NCBI GenBank assembly: GCA_018287875.1
Contig: JAGVVL010000001.1
Span: 9,176,001 to 9,240,000 of the forward strand
Reading direction: 5' to 3'
DNA length: 64,000 nt
Origin: Nigrospora sphaerica
Lineage: Eukaryota > Ascomycota > Sordariomycetes > Amphisphaeriales > Apiosporaceae
Shown: positions 54,601-64,000 of the stretch, piece after piece
How the letters are laid out: each line of letters opens with the position of its first letter
Numbering within the stretch: the first letter of the stretch is position 1
The notes under the pieces: model-generated
What the model saw: the letters and a program-made list of their open reading frames with translations, nothing else
Told to the model about the DNA's origin: nothing
Database searches by the model: none
Translations under genes and position numbers: made by a program

Positions 54601-55177
54601 AGCGAACGGGTTGAGTCAGGATGCGGCCAAGATGGGAGGCACTGGACTCAAGCTGTGCAATGGTCCATCGTACGGTCTTTAGCCTCTCGGCCAAGGCGAC
54701 GGAGGGGCGGGCAGCTAATGCCGAAACAGTAAAGGGGCCACGCAGCCAAGTGAGCTATGCGTTTAAACTTTGGCTATCCTTCAGCCTTACCCCAGTCAGT
54801 GCCAGTCCAACCGGTTCTGGGGCAGGATTTTCACGTCGGGCCCAGAGTCCCGATACGACTCCCGTCCAGCGACCGCTGTGCCCATATGATGCAACATGAC
54901 GCTCGGGACTTCTCTCCGACCGTGGCGGGTGTGCCCACCGAATGACTCGATCCCTTTTGTACGATCCCGTCGACACGAGGGGTTGGGCAACTAACGGTGA
55001 GGTCGGGCAGGACCCCAATTGAGCGAAACAAGGCTTCGGCTCCGTCGCATCCCATAAGAATTCAGGCCCTGCCAAGTCCCGGCCCCTTCCCTCCATTCTG
55101 ACCTCTTGGCCCCCCGCTCTTGTGGTTGATCTCGCGGTCCCGGCCCCCAACCAGATCCAACGCCCTCACAGACCATC
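51700..55177. other. Intergenic stretch, no supported gene
   Basis: Frames of up to 170 codons occur on both strands but none shows a domain, signal peptide or intron pattern. The DNA is not visibly RIPed (no dense TpA), so ordinary but unrecognised short genes or ncRNA cannot be excluded, especially at 53500-55000, which is GC-rich with overlapping open frames. Confidence 0.4.
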
Positions 55178-56203
55178 ATGACGGGCGAGACGGGAGCAAT
55201 CATCGACACCGTGCCCCTATCGCGGGCCATGCTGATGGCCAGCTTCCTGGCCGTCGCCTGCTACAACTCGGTGGAGATTCTCATCGCCACTCTCGGCACC
55301 TTCAAGCGCCGTCGCGGCCTCTACTTTTGGAGCCTCATCGCGGCAACGGTCGGCATACCCGTCCACGCCATCGCCTCGGTCCTGCGCTACTTCGCCCTCG
55401 CGCCCAACGTGCCCATGGCCGTTTTCGTCGACCTCGGCTGGTATCTTATGGTGACGGGCCAGTCCCTTGTGCTGTATTCGCGGCTGCACCTCGTCATGGG
55501 CGACATTCGTAAGCTGCGCTGGGTCTTCGCTATGATCGTTGCCACCTTCTCCCTCATGCAACTGCCGACGTCGGCCCTATTCCTCGCCTCCAACGTGCGG
55601 CCCGACGATGGCGGCGTGCTCCGCGCCTTCCAGATCTTCGAGCACACGCAGCTGGCCTGCTTCGCCGTTCAAGAGACGGTCCTGTCTGGCCTCTACGTCT
55701 GGGAGGCCTCGAAGCTGCTGAACCGGCTCAAGATCACCAAGGGCGTGCGCGTCCGCACCGTCTTCCGCGAGCTCGTCGCCCTCTTCGTCGTCGTCGTTGC
55801 CTTTGACGTCACCCTCCTGTCGACCGAGTACGCCGGCTACTTTGACATCGAAACCACCTACAAGCCCGTCGTCTACGGCATCAAGCTCAAGGTCGAGATG
55901 ATCGTCCTCAATCACCTCGTCACCCTCGTGCGCTCCGGCACCTGCAGCTGCCAGGACTTCGCCACCGACGAGTACACCCTCGGAACCAACGCCCAGTCCA
56001 TGCTGCAGTCGTCCGACCAGCACCCGCTGCAGCTCGTCCACTCGGCCAGTGCCCAGGACGTTATTTATCAGGGCCGCCCCCGAAAGCAGAGTCAACAGGG
56101 ACCCCCCCCGGCGGGCGCGACGTTCCTGGCCCGGCCTGAAAGCATATTTCAGGGGAGAGTAAGGAAAACGGGGAAGCATGCTCGTTCTATGAGTTTCAGC
56201 TGA
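55178..56203 (+). CDS. Seven-transmembrane fungal integral membrane protein
   Basis: A single 341-residue frame. Hydrophobic segments are at about 15-39, 48-72, 80-104, 114-138, 157-178, 196-220 and 230-251, giving seven helices, a very short N terminus and a cytoplasmic-type polar C tail of 90 residues with basic clusters. The layout matches the fungus-specific DUF7703-like / rhodopsin-like integral membrane proteins, whose function is unknown. Conserved-looking elements are YNSVEI in helix 1, DLGWYLMVTGQSLVLYSRLH in helix 3, and the ELVALFVVVVAFD and YGIKLKVEMIVLNHL segments in helices 6-7. It has no introns and GC-rich third positions, like the fusion gene. It could be a G-protein-coupled-like receptor, but no ligand or G-protein motif was seen. 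Confidence 0.82.
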   Translation: MTGETGAIIDTVPLSRAMLMASFLAVACYNSVEILIATLGTFKRRRGLYFWSLIAATVGIPVHAIASVLRYFALAPNVPMAVFVDLGWYLMVTGQSLVLYSRLHLVMGDIRKLRWVFAMIVATFSLMQLPTSALFLASNVRPDDGGVLRAFQIFEHTQLACFAVQETVLSGLYVWEASKLLNRLKITKGVRVRTVFRELVALFVVVVAFDVTLLSTEYAGYFDIETTYKPVVYGIKLKVEMIVLNHLVTLVRSGTCSCQDFATDEYTLGTNAQSMLQSSDQHPLQLVHSASAQDVIYQGRPRKQSQQGPPPAGATFLARPESIFQGRVRKTGKHARSMSFS

Positions 56204-56597
56204 CATTTGCCCCCTACTTGCTTAAGTAGACAAAATAAAAAACTTAAACAAGCCTAATCGCCCCAATAACAATGCCAAATGATTACCGTGGCCGTGAGCG
56301 AAAAGGATAAAGGGGACAGAAAGCTATGGGAGAATCTTGACAGCATCGCCAAGATAAGGGCAAGGTGGAACTGGATCTTAAGGTCATTCCACCTAGCACT
56401 TCAGAGTTCATTCCCCGGGCATCAAGCGAAGGGTTCAATGCTTTTGGGGCACAATGAGGTTGGTAATTCTTGTTGAGAGGGTCGTGGTCCATTTGGATGT
56501 TGATCGTCTTATCGCAGTATTCCTTCCTCGCACTGCCACACGAATACTGCCACAACATTACCCACCCGGTGGCTTGACCGTGGCTGGAAATTTTCGA
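56204..56597. other. Downstream spacer
   Basis: AT-rich just after the stop codon (AATAAAAAACTTAAAC near 56233, a possible poly(A) signal region), then unannotated DNA to the LINE 3' end. Confidence 0.4.
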
Positions 56598-56699
56598 CCA
56601 TATTATTATTATTCTTACACCTAGCGACCTATTTAGGTCATGAGGACCCCCTGCGCATCTTGGCCTAGGAAAACCGTTCCGGGCTAACGTCCGGCCGGG

Positions 56700-59600
56700 T
56701 AAAAAACTTAGGTTCCGCTGCGTCGTACCGCTTCTATCTACTCTTTAACCTGCCATACCGAGATCGGGCTTAGCGCGCCCGCTTCCTAGCTGATAAGTTG
56801 ATTTGCTAGCTGGAACATATCCAGCCTTCCGGAGCGGAGTAGCTATCTCGCGATAATTCCTGCTTTTCCTAGGGTGTCGAGTATCTTATCTATGTTTATT
56901 CGTCCTCTTATAGCTTAAACGAGATACTCTCGTCTTTCTCTTTCTTGTGGGCAAAAAACAAGGATATACCAGACGGTCTCCTTACCCTGACTGCAGACAT
57001 ACTAGGGGCTGTCGAAGCCTGGGACCCTACGTTTAAAAAGGAAGTCTCGTAGCCTAATTTTGCTAATCCTTGCTTAAACAAAGATAGAGCTCTCGGCTTT
57101 ATAGAGTCCTTTATAAAGCTTAAGGACGTGTTTATCTAGCGGTATCTTAGTTGCTGCTAGGGTTCGTGCTATTCGATTTTGCTACGCTTATTACTATCTT
57201 TAAAGCTAGTCTCTCTCCTTAGCCTTATATACGGAGTCTTTAGCTAGCTATTTGTTTAGCCACCTTTTGTAATCGGGAGCGTCGGGGCTTTTTAGTTTAC
57301 ATTAGCAAGTCGGTCTTGTTAGGATCTATCTAGCTGCGTTATCGTATCTCGCTTAGATAAGTGATGCGATATGCGGCTGTTAAAGCCTCTCTTCCGATGC
57401 CGTCACCTTTCTATTAAGCCACGTGTTTAAGGGGGATACGTAAGCTTCTGTTTCTAGTACTGCAGTGGCCGTGGCTTTGAAAGCATCTATAACCTTTCGA
57501 AGGCACTCTATTTAAACGTTGTTAAGTGCCTTAGCTCTATATTTTGAGATCTGGCGTTGCCACTCTAAAGCTCCATAGCTTATCGTAGACTATACGACAG
57601 CTATATAGACTTAGCGGGCTTGCTAGAGAGACGCGCCCTATATCGAGCTGGCTATCCGGTTTAGGGCATAGACCTGCATCGCTATCTTCTTCGATATCAA
57701 CTGGATATAGACGTCCTAGCGGAGATGTTTATTTATCTGGATGCCAAGGACGCGGCAGGAGTCTTCTAGTTTGATTTCGTGACCTTCTAAAGCTATCTTC
57801 GTGTTCGGACCTTTCTATCTTCAAGAGAAGTGGACTAGGTGATATTTCTAGACTGCGAAGGTTATACCGTAGCTAACTACCTATTCTTTATAGATCCTGT
57901 AAATAGCTTCCAGCTGCTTGCAAGTTTGCTTAGGGTTTAAACTAAAGCTTATAAGGTTCGTGTTATCTATAAAGGCTATAGTAGCTATCCTTAGTACAGC
58001 GTAGAGAGTCTTATAAAGACCAGCTGTATAAAGATAAAAAGAGGATAGACGATAAGGGTGAGCTTTATAAGACGCCTGCTAAGACTAAGATCTCGTCCGA
58101 TTCCTAGCTGTCGAAGAATAGTGTTATAGATCGGTTAAATAGGAAGCTTTGGATCTAGCTAATAGTCTATATAAGGACCCTTAGTATATATAGGTTAATA
58201 AAGAGCCTTCTATAGTCGACAAAGTCGAAAGCGCCTGAGATATCCAGTGATAAAAAGGTTGCTGCGCCTTTATACTTCTAAGCTATACAGACTAGGTCCG
58301 TTAGCAGCTATAAGGCCGTTTTTATAGAGCGGCCCTTTCGGTTCCCTATTTATTCGTTTAGGAGCAGCCTGTTCTTCTCGGCAAAGTTAGCTAGCTGTTA
58401 CGTTAGCAGGCTCTTGATTACTTTCCCTATAATGTTAAGTAGGGCGATAGGTCTCTATCCGCCGGCTTAGTAGTACTCTCTTAGCTACTTTCCTGGTTTC
58501 CGGAGGATAACGGTCACTGCTTTACAGAACGCTGTTAAGTAGTATCCTATACGCCAATATGCTTCCGCTAGGGAGGCTAAGGCTTAGAAGAGGGGCTTTC
58601 TTAAGCGTTTAAAGAATCCGTTTAGAAGCTAGTTTAACCTAGGCGCCTTCCATTGGCTTACTTTAGTGAGGACGTCTTAGACTTATTTTGCTATCACCTT
58701 GTTGTCTATATCGAGAGGCGCTATAAGCCGGTGTACTATTCGGAAGCCAGTGTACATAGCTTTAAGGAGGGGATAGAACCTCTCTTAAAAGGCCTCTGTT
58801 TTCTCTTTCTAGGTCGTTGCTTCGCTACGCGGTATATAGAGCGTAGGGACTGCTAGGTGTAACGGCTATGCTGCTCCTTCCATTCTCGCCTATCTTGCAA
58901 TATTCCAGACACTAGCTGGCTGACTAGAAGCCTTATAGAGTATATATCTCTAGGACGCTATCTTAGTTTCTCGGATCGTTTTCTTTTTCGCAAGGGATGC
59001 TTACCGAAGGGCTTGCTAAATTGCGTCTGTCTTATCGGATAGCTATACTCGCTAAGCTCGTCTCTCCTCCTTTATAGCTCTTTTTATATTGTGGTTCTAC
59101 TAAGCCTTGCCTCTCCCCTTAAAGTGGCGGAGGGAGGCAACCAGGTCGGCTATTCGAGTTAGCTCCTTATTTAACGTCTCGGTATAGCTATCGATTTCTT
59201 CTAGTGTCTCGAGTTACCCTAGCTATAGTCGGTACGCCGCTTCTACTTTTATCTAGTTATAGTTAGCTGTTTTCTAACTACGTTGTGGTCTATTTTAGCA
59301 TTCTATATAAAGTCTAGCTATATGTATCACCTAAGGGAGGTGATCGGATTCTATATATAGTGCGTATTTATTATAAGCGACCTAGAGATTATCTATAGCC
59401 TAAGCTAAGTCGATTATAAAGTCTGCGTATCCTTTTTATATCTACATCAGTGTTTTAAGGGGTATAATTAGCTGGTGTCTTCAGGATTCCACTAGTTAGA
59501 GTAGCTTGTTAGCTGCCTTATAAAGTCGGACGTTGTATCCTCCTTAAATAGGGTGGTGGATATTAAAGTCTCTTATAAAGACTGTTTATTTTAGCTAGGG

Positions 59601-59990
59601 TTCGTTATAAAGGGCTTCGATAGCTAGTAGGTCCGATTTACTAATAGACTTAAGGGGAGGCGAGTATATATAGATAACCATTATAAGACTGTCTAGTATT
59701 TAAATTATAATACGATACCTATTTAACTACGCCTTATATATCCACTACATTAAGATGTACTTCTTGTTAATATAGATATATACTTTACTTCCCTTAATTA
59801 CGTAAAGTAGGTAGTATAGAGAGGATCTCGGGTAGTAGGTGGTCGGTATATATAGGTTTCACTAGCGCTCTTAAATAGCTAGGACATTGTACTCTTCAGA
59901 GATAGCATCGACTGCTAGGATCTATACTTTCTTACTTTTCTACGTGTTTTAATATAGGATCCTTAGCGCTGTTATAATCGAGCATGGATG
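56700..59990 (-). pseudogene. LINE ORF2 endonuclease-reverse transcriptase (decayed)
   Basis: Minus-strand translation gives RT motif A AFDFVDYRRLF and motif C AFIDNTNLIS. The second catalytic Asp of the usual FIDD box reads Asn here (GAC/GAT to AAC), which would kill the enzyme and fits a G-to-A RIP change. Endonuclease motifs upstream are not clearly readable because of frequent stops. Confidence 0.75.
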
Positions 59991-59999
59991 CTATTTAAC

Positions 60000-61066
60000 G
60001 TTAACTCCGGTGTTTCGACGTCTATATCGTCTATCTCTTCGTGGGTTCTACTACGGGCTCTGCCAGTGCTTCTAGTACAGCAGCTGGTTGCTCGACGCTT
60101 CCGCGGCTGTACTGTCTGCTAGTCCTTAGCTATTGGCTTAGGGGGTTCTTATAAGGGTAGTGCGAATCCCTTCGGTCTCGTGACATAAGCAGCCTCAGCG
60201 ATCTGGACCTGCTCTTAGCGGACTAGACACTCCTTAGACCACGTAGTGTGTGGTCCTCAGCATACTGGACAGCAGTACCGGCTCTTGTTCTCGGTTTCTA
60301 GGCATTCTTTATTGTTATACTTTGTTGAAGAGCAAAGCCCGCACCTACGTGCGTGGCGGCAGGCACGGGCGATATGTCCATAACGGTAGCAATGGTAGCA
60401 CTGCTTAAGCTGGGCTCCTTCGGCGAAGGGCTCGTATAGATAGTAGCTATACTGCTATATAAGGCCGTCTCGGTATAGCTGTTCCGCTTGTTGAACTGTG
60501 GGTACTGCAATATATAAGGCCGTGACCTTCCTAGACGAGGTCTTAGCGTTGCGAGGGAGCTTGGCCTCTAGGATGTCGATAGGGCCGCCGGGCTGGTTCC
60601 GGAGTTGGACTCCTAGCTGCCCTTGGTTCGTCTCTATGGCCTCCTTATTAATGCTATGGGCCACTACTATGATCTTTCTCTTCTGAATGGAGGCACTCTC
60701 TCCGAAGGCCTCGGCGGTCCAGTTTAGGTCGGCTTCTAGGGCTTGTTTCTCCGCCGCTGTCTTGCATGTGATGGCGTAGTCTCCGCTAGGGAGTTTACGT
60801 ACTGCTACTGCTGCCTCTCTCCCTGCGGCGGCGTTAATCTTGCGAACGATCTCTGCGTAGGTACGTCCTTCTGTCTCTGTAGCCTTGACGGTGATCTCTC
60901 GTTCCTGACGGGGAGGTAGCGCCTTGGCTATCTGAGGGGCTCTAGGTGAGGGAGCGGCGTTTATGGCGGTGGCAGCGGCAGCGTATGTCTTGGGGGCCTT
61001 AATATGCTTGTGGATGGCCTGAAGCGTGTTCTCGATGGCGTCGATGCGGTTTTTTTTTTCGACCAT
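60000..61066 (-). pseudogene. LINE ORF1 (nucleic-acid-binding protein with zinc knuckle), stops present
   Basis: Starts at ATG 61066 (MVEKKNRIDAIENTLQAIHK). It is a basic, Ala-rich protein with a helix-rich N-terminal half. After a stop at 60455 the same frame continues with YEPFAEGAQLKQ and a CCHC zinc knuckle CYHCYRYGHIARAC (about 60404-60363), then a further Cys/His cluster (RRCGLCSS, RYCCPVC, WSKEC). This is typical of Tad/I-clade LINE ORF1. The stop at 60455 is TAG-type. Confidence 0.82.
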
Positions 61067-61100
61067 AACAATGCTCCTTTCGGCCTGTATAAGGACAAAA

Positions 61101-62840
61101 GCTCAGAATACTTCACCTGACAACCCCATCTCCAATATAGGGACTATTGGAGCGACTTGGCATTGGCACTGTTTGAGAAGTCCAGTCTCCTCGCCCGGGA
61201 CGTGCCGTCCGACTCCCAGCCCCGTTCAGGGATACAGGAACCGATAAGGGGCGTCGTCACGTCGCCCTTAACCACGGTGCGTGGGAAAGCTCAGTATGAC
61301 ATAACCCCTGACCTTGGCTCTCACGCCGCTCGGTCGTGCAGTGGTTCGTTCTGTCCAAACACCAAGACCTCTGGCTCAGGGATTATATACAGTGTTTGAC
61401 GCACTTTGCTGAATTTTTAGCTACGCTTCGTTTCTGGGACCAGAATCTGGCTGCGGGCAGGGAAATCACCAACTACTGCACCCTTGGCCGGCGGCATTTG
61501 CACCACCTACATGACCGAATCAAGACCCAATTGAGAGATACGGGAGTCTATGGTAGGCTCAACTAGCATGGTTCCAAGCAAGACGGCCAACTTTACGCCG
61601 GAAAGGCTCTGGGACAGATTCTCGACCTCTGACTTCTTCGAACTCGGGGTGGGGTCTACGCGTTCCTTTCCATGGCATCCGACAACGGTGTGATAGAATG
61701 GCTCCCAGAATACTCAGATACTAATCTAAGTAAGCAGTGAAATATATGAAAGCCGTTTTCTATATTACGCGCACCTCACAATCCACCGACATTATCTACA
61801 ACGGAACCCAAGACCCTGAATTCGCCGCGGCAATTACCCATCACTGCACCTTGATTCCGTGGTTTGGCTTACAGACGGTTCGCTTCACATCATCCTGCGA
61901 CAATGAGAAGCAACACCCTCCCGAGTCCGAGAGCAAATTCCCGTGTTCTAAGTATACACCTGCAACCAAACCGTTGACAGCACACGGCTAGTCATCAAGG
62001 CGGTTGATAGAGGGAGAGTCAGGTTAATGAAGCCTCCCTATCTGCTACGACTATGGGAAGTGCATCCATGGCAGTGCTGGCGTCAGATGCCATGACTGCG
62101 CTTAATTCAGCTACTGCTATATTTCCGCCAAAGGCCTGCCTTGGCATACGACCCTGACCACCTGTTCGAACTTCATAATGGGGCAGTTGGTTTTGCCTCT
62201 CCATTGACTCCTGCTAAGCTACAACGGAATGAGCGGCGAACTAACGGCCTCCTCTTCCGTGGCTGCGTAGTAGAAACGCCATGCGACACCTGGCGTTAGG
62301 GGTTCCGAAAGTAAGCGGCAAAAGGGGCCTGCCAGCACCACCCTCCTACTTTCGGAATGAATCCGGCTAGTTATCCGGTATGTGGAAACACGTCGACAAA
62401 TATGGCGTTCCCGATGAGGCTTCTGCTGCACCGTTACGGGCAACAGAAGGGTGGTGCGCTACGCGATTGAGTCTTGGATCCACGCGGCACGGAAATCCCT
62501 GGCATCCGTAACCGCCGGCATCCAAGCGCACGAGCTAGGAGTGGGACGGCGACAGTAGCTTGCAACCCATACGGACATGGGAGTCCACAGCTCGGTCGAC
62601 CCAATGGGCCTCAAACCAACGTTTACTGGGAACTAGAAAGAAAGTTTTTGGGCATGGTCCCTGTGAGATCATAGCCGGAAGATTGCATGGCAAAGTATGT
62701 AATTAGTTTAAGTATTATAATATTTAGACAGTATTCAGTCCTACTGGACTGTTTTTAACGAAACCCCGCCCGTTCGTATCCCACCCTCGTACTGCTGCCC
62801 ATAGTAGCAGTTGTCAATTAGTGTGGTCTCCACCGTGAGC
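61101..62840. other. Intergenic stretch, no supported gene
   Basis: Several 60-85 codon frames occur in the plus direction (61157-61566, 61737-61991) with some protein-like composition but no family match, possibly a decayed gene. 62300-62600 is ordinary unique DNA. Nothing else was recognised. Confidence 0.4.
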
Positions 62841-62844
62841 ATGC

Positions 62845-62935
62845 GTGGCGAGCGTCATGTCGACCGAATCAATCCTTGGCGGGCGTCATGTCGACCGAAT
62901 ATATTCTTGACGAAGACGATGTGCATCGGATCAGT
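62845..62935 (+). repeat. Degenerate tandem repeat at the 3' end of the WSC gene
   Basis: About three units of 29-31 bp (TGGCGRGCGTCATGTCGACC, then ATGTCGACC-like, then TGACGAAGACGATGTGCATC). The third and the following copy merge with the end of the WSC-gene coding sequence (TTGACGAGGGTAATGTCGTC). It probably arose by local duplication of the last codons of the gene. Confidence 0.5.
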
Positions 62936-64000
62936 GCTTGACGAGGGTAATGTCGTCGATGTAGATGGTGTTAGGCGACTCCACGTTGCAGTAGCCGTCG
63001 ATGCTGATGCTGGTGAAACTGGCGCTCGCCGTGAAGGTGACGGAAGATTGCATCCATTCGCCCTGCGGGGCATCGTGTAGGGACAGTTGCGTGTACTGGA
63101 CGTAACCCCAGTCGGCCTTGACGGGATACGCGTTGACGGTGAGTCCGCACCAGGCCTTGTTGTTGGTCTGCTTGGTCCAGTACGAAAGAGTGTAGGTGGC
63201 GCGGGGCTCGACGGCTAGCGAGTTCAGGACGAGCTCGTTGCTGCCGCCGTTCGCGTTGGTGTAGGTGATCTCCAAGCCGTAGTTGCCACTGCGGGCGGCC
63301 GCACCCCCAGCGACGGCGTCGAACATGATGGTATTACCCGTTGACGACCACTGCGACCGGGTCCAAGGGGCCTTGACGCCCGTCTCGAAGTCGCCGTTGC
63401 TGAAGGGGATCGATCCCGTGGCCGCCGGGGCCGCCGGGGGGATCTTGTCGGCAGGGTACGTCTCGGTGACGCAGTCGTTACGCTTATCGGCATCACACCA
63501 GATAGGCGCCGCCTCGAGACACTTGCGAGCATCTTCGAGCGTCCATTCCCAGTTGTTGAGGTCGATGCACTTATCGACGGCCTCGGGGGCAGTCTGGTCC
63601 ATACCCCTCAGGGACGACAGGCAATCCCACTTGGAGTCCCAGTCGTTCCACGCCCATCCATTGCTTTCCTTGCAGTAATTGGGCATCTCGACGTAGCACG
63701 TCGGGATGGGTGGGCAGCTTGTGACGGTGACCATCTCGACCGCCGGCGCAGTGGGCGTGGGCTCGGTCGTGTACACATTTAGCCGGTTAGGACCGCCGCA
63801 CCACTCGGTAGCATCGCCCACGCACAGCTCGGTGCATTCGGTTTCGGCGACGGCGGCGCCGCCGAGCGTGTTGCCGCAGAAGCACTCAGTCGAGTACTCG
63901 ACGCCGAAGTACTTGAAGCCCTCGCAGAAGGCGGCGCAGGTCTCGAGCGTCATGGCGTCGCTTGCCGTGGTCTTGTCCGTCAGTGAGCGCTGGCCGATGG
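62931..64000 (-). CDS. WSC-domain, carbohydrate-binding secreted protein (5' end outside window)
   Basis: The frame is open from 64000 to the stop at 62931-62933, so the start lies beyond the window. The ATG at 63951-63953 is internal: upstream codons read RSLTDKTTASDAMTLETCAA, the usual beginning of a WSC domain. The WSC domain (cysteines in AAFC, ECFCGN, ECTELC, EWCGG) is followed by a Pro/Thr linker, a Cys/Trp-rich region with two CIDLNNWEW/CYVEMPNYC-type units, and a C-terminal beta-sandwich of CBM4/9 type (NGDFETG to YIDDITLVKH, about 160 residues). WSC domains bind glycans of the cell wall or plant polysaccharides, so this is a secreted or cell-wall protein that binds carbohydrate. No catalytic domain was seen in this part; one could be located further upstream. 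GC-rich codon use, no RIP. Confidence 0.88.
   Translation of the reverse strand, partial: IGQRSLTDKTTASDAMTLETCAAFCEGFKYFGVEYSTECFCGNTLGGAAVAETECTELCVGDATEWCGGPNRLNVYTTEPTPTAPAVEMVTVTSCPPIPTCYVEMPNYCKESNGWAWNDWDSKWDCLSSLRGMDQTAPEAVDKCIDLNNWEWTLEDARKCLEAAPIWCDADKRNDCVTETYPADKIPPAAPAATGSIPFSNGDFETGVKAPWTRSQWSSTGNTIMFDAVAGGAAARSGNYGLEITYTNANGGSNELVLNSLAVEPRATYTLSYWTKQTNNKAWCGLTVNAYPVKADWGYVQYTQLSLHDAPQGEWMQSSVTFTASASFTSISIDGYCNVESPNTIYIDDITLVKH

Larger units (their letters stand above)
56598..61100 (-). mobile_element. Tad-like LINE retrotransposon, RIPed
   Basis: On the minus strand: ORF1 (about 61066-60000), then a decayed ORF2 with endonuclease-like and RT regions. AFDFVDYRRLFINLYI (RT motif A, near 58210) and AFIDNTNLIS (RT motif C, near 57970) fix the RT. 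The 3' end has a TAA/AAT simple repeat (plus strand ATTATTATTATTCTTA at 56600-56616), as in Tad-type LINEs. No LTRs. The length, about 4.5 kb, suggests some truncation or deletion. The 5' boundary is approximate. Confidence 0.85.

Noticed and set aside
61157..61991. Several 75-85 codon plus frames that look protein-like
   Set aside because: I could not join them by good splice sites nor recognise a family; may be a decayed gene but unsupported.
1..64000. CRISPR arrays, rRNA genes and tRNA genes
   Set aside because: The only short tandem repeats are coding minisatellites or LTR motif arrays; no rRNA core strings or convincing tRNA cloverleaf were seen by eye.

Overview
The window is a stretch of nuclear DNA from a filamentous ascomycete fungus (Pezizomycotina, probably Sordariomycetes). 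The evidence is short GT-AG introns of 60-142 bp, fungus-type families (WSC-domain secreted protein, 7-TM integral membrane protein, TauD-type dioxygenase, a fungal NRPS condensation-domain relic), Fot1/pogo transposons, short-LTR retroelements, and transposon copies full of CAG/TGG-to-stop and other C-to-T / G-to-A changes typical of repeat-induced point mutation (RIP).

Layout. 1-3.3 kb has no gene and carries one diverged copy of a dispersed repeat. 3.3-6.1 kb is a small intact island with two low-complexity secreted-protein genes (a His-rich protein with a 15-bp repeat and a collagen-like Gly-rich protein with an 18-bp repeat). 6.6-42.7 kb is a transposon graveyard: two pogo elements of one family (A, B), three of another (C, F, G), an almost full-length Ty3/gypsy element, a second gypsy fragment, a chromodomain retroelement fragment, a copia relic, and solo LTRs of at least five families, many with readable target-site duplications. 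Three small gene candidates survive inside it: a spliced candidate at 16.3-17.1 kb, a spliced cysteine-rich secreted peptide at 20.8-21.0 kb, and a Cys-rich, probably GPI-anchored protein at 32.2-32.5 kb. At 42.9-43.5 kb lies a decayed NRPS condensation-domain fragment.

From 46 to 56 kb the DNA is GC-rich and gene-like: a 1262-residue single-ORF fusion of an Mre11/SbcD-type nuclease with a Rad50/SbcC-type ATPase, a three-exon TauD/TfdA dioxygenase, and a seven-transmembrane protein. A RIP-degraded Tad-like LINE fills 56.6-61.1 kb, and the window ends inside a WSC-domain / carbohydrate-binding secreted protein.

Two results stand out. (1) The Mre11-Rad50 fusion keeps the metal-site motifs of the nuclease, the ATPase motifs, and a CXXC zinc-hook-like motif between two coiled-coil arms, so a complete MR machine appears to be encoded in one fungal polypeptide, in addition to any standard MRN complex. 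(2) The two ends of pogo copy B lie about 25 kb apart, and the two halves of a gypsy target-site duplication (CACTC) lie at 9617-9621 and, inverted, at 34883-34887. This shows that about 19.5 kb (15391-34887) was inverted by recombination between opposed LTRs. No functional operon-like coupling between the genes is evident; they appear to be independently transcribed fungal genes separated by repeats.
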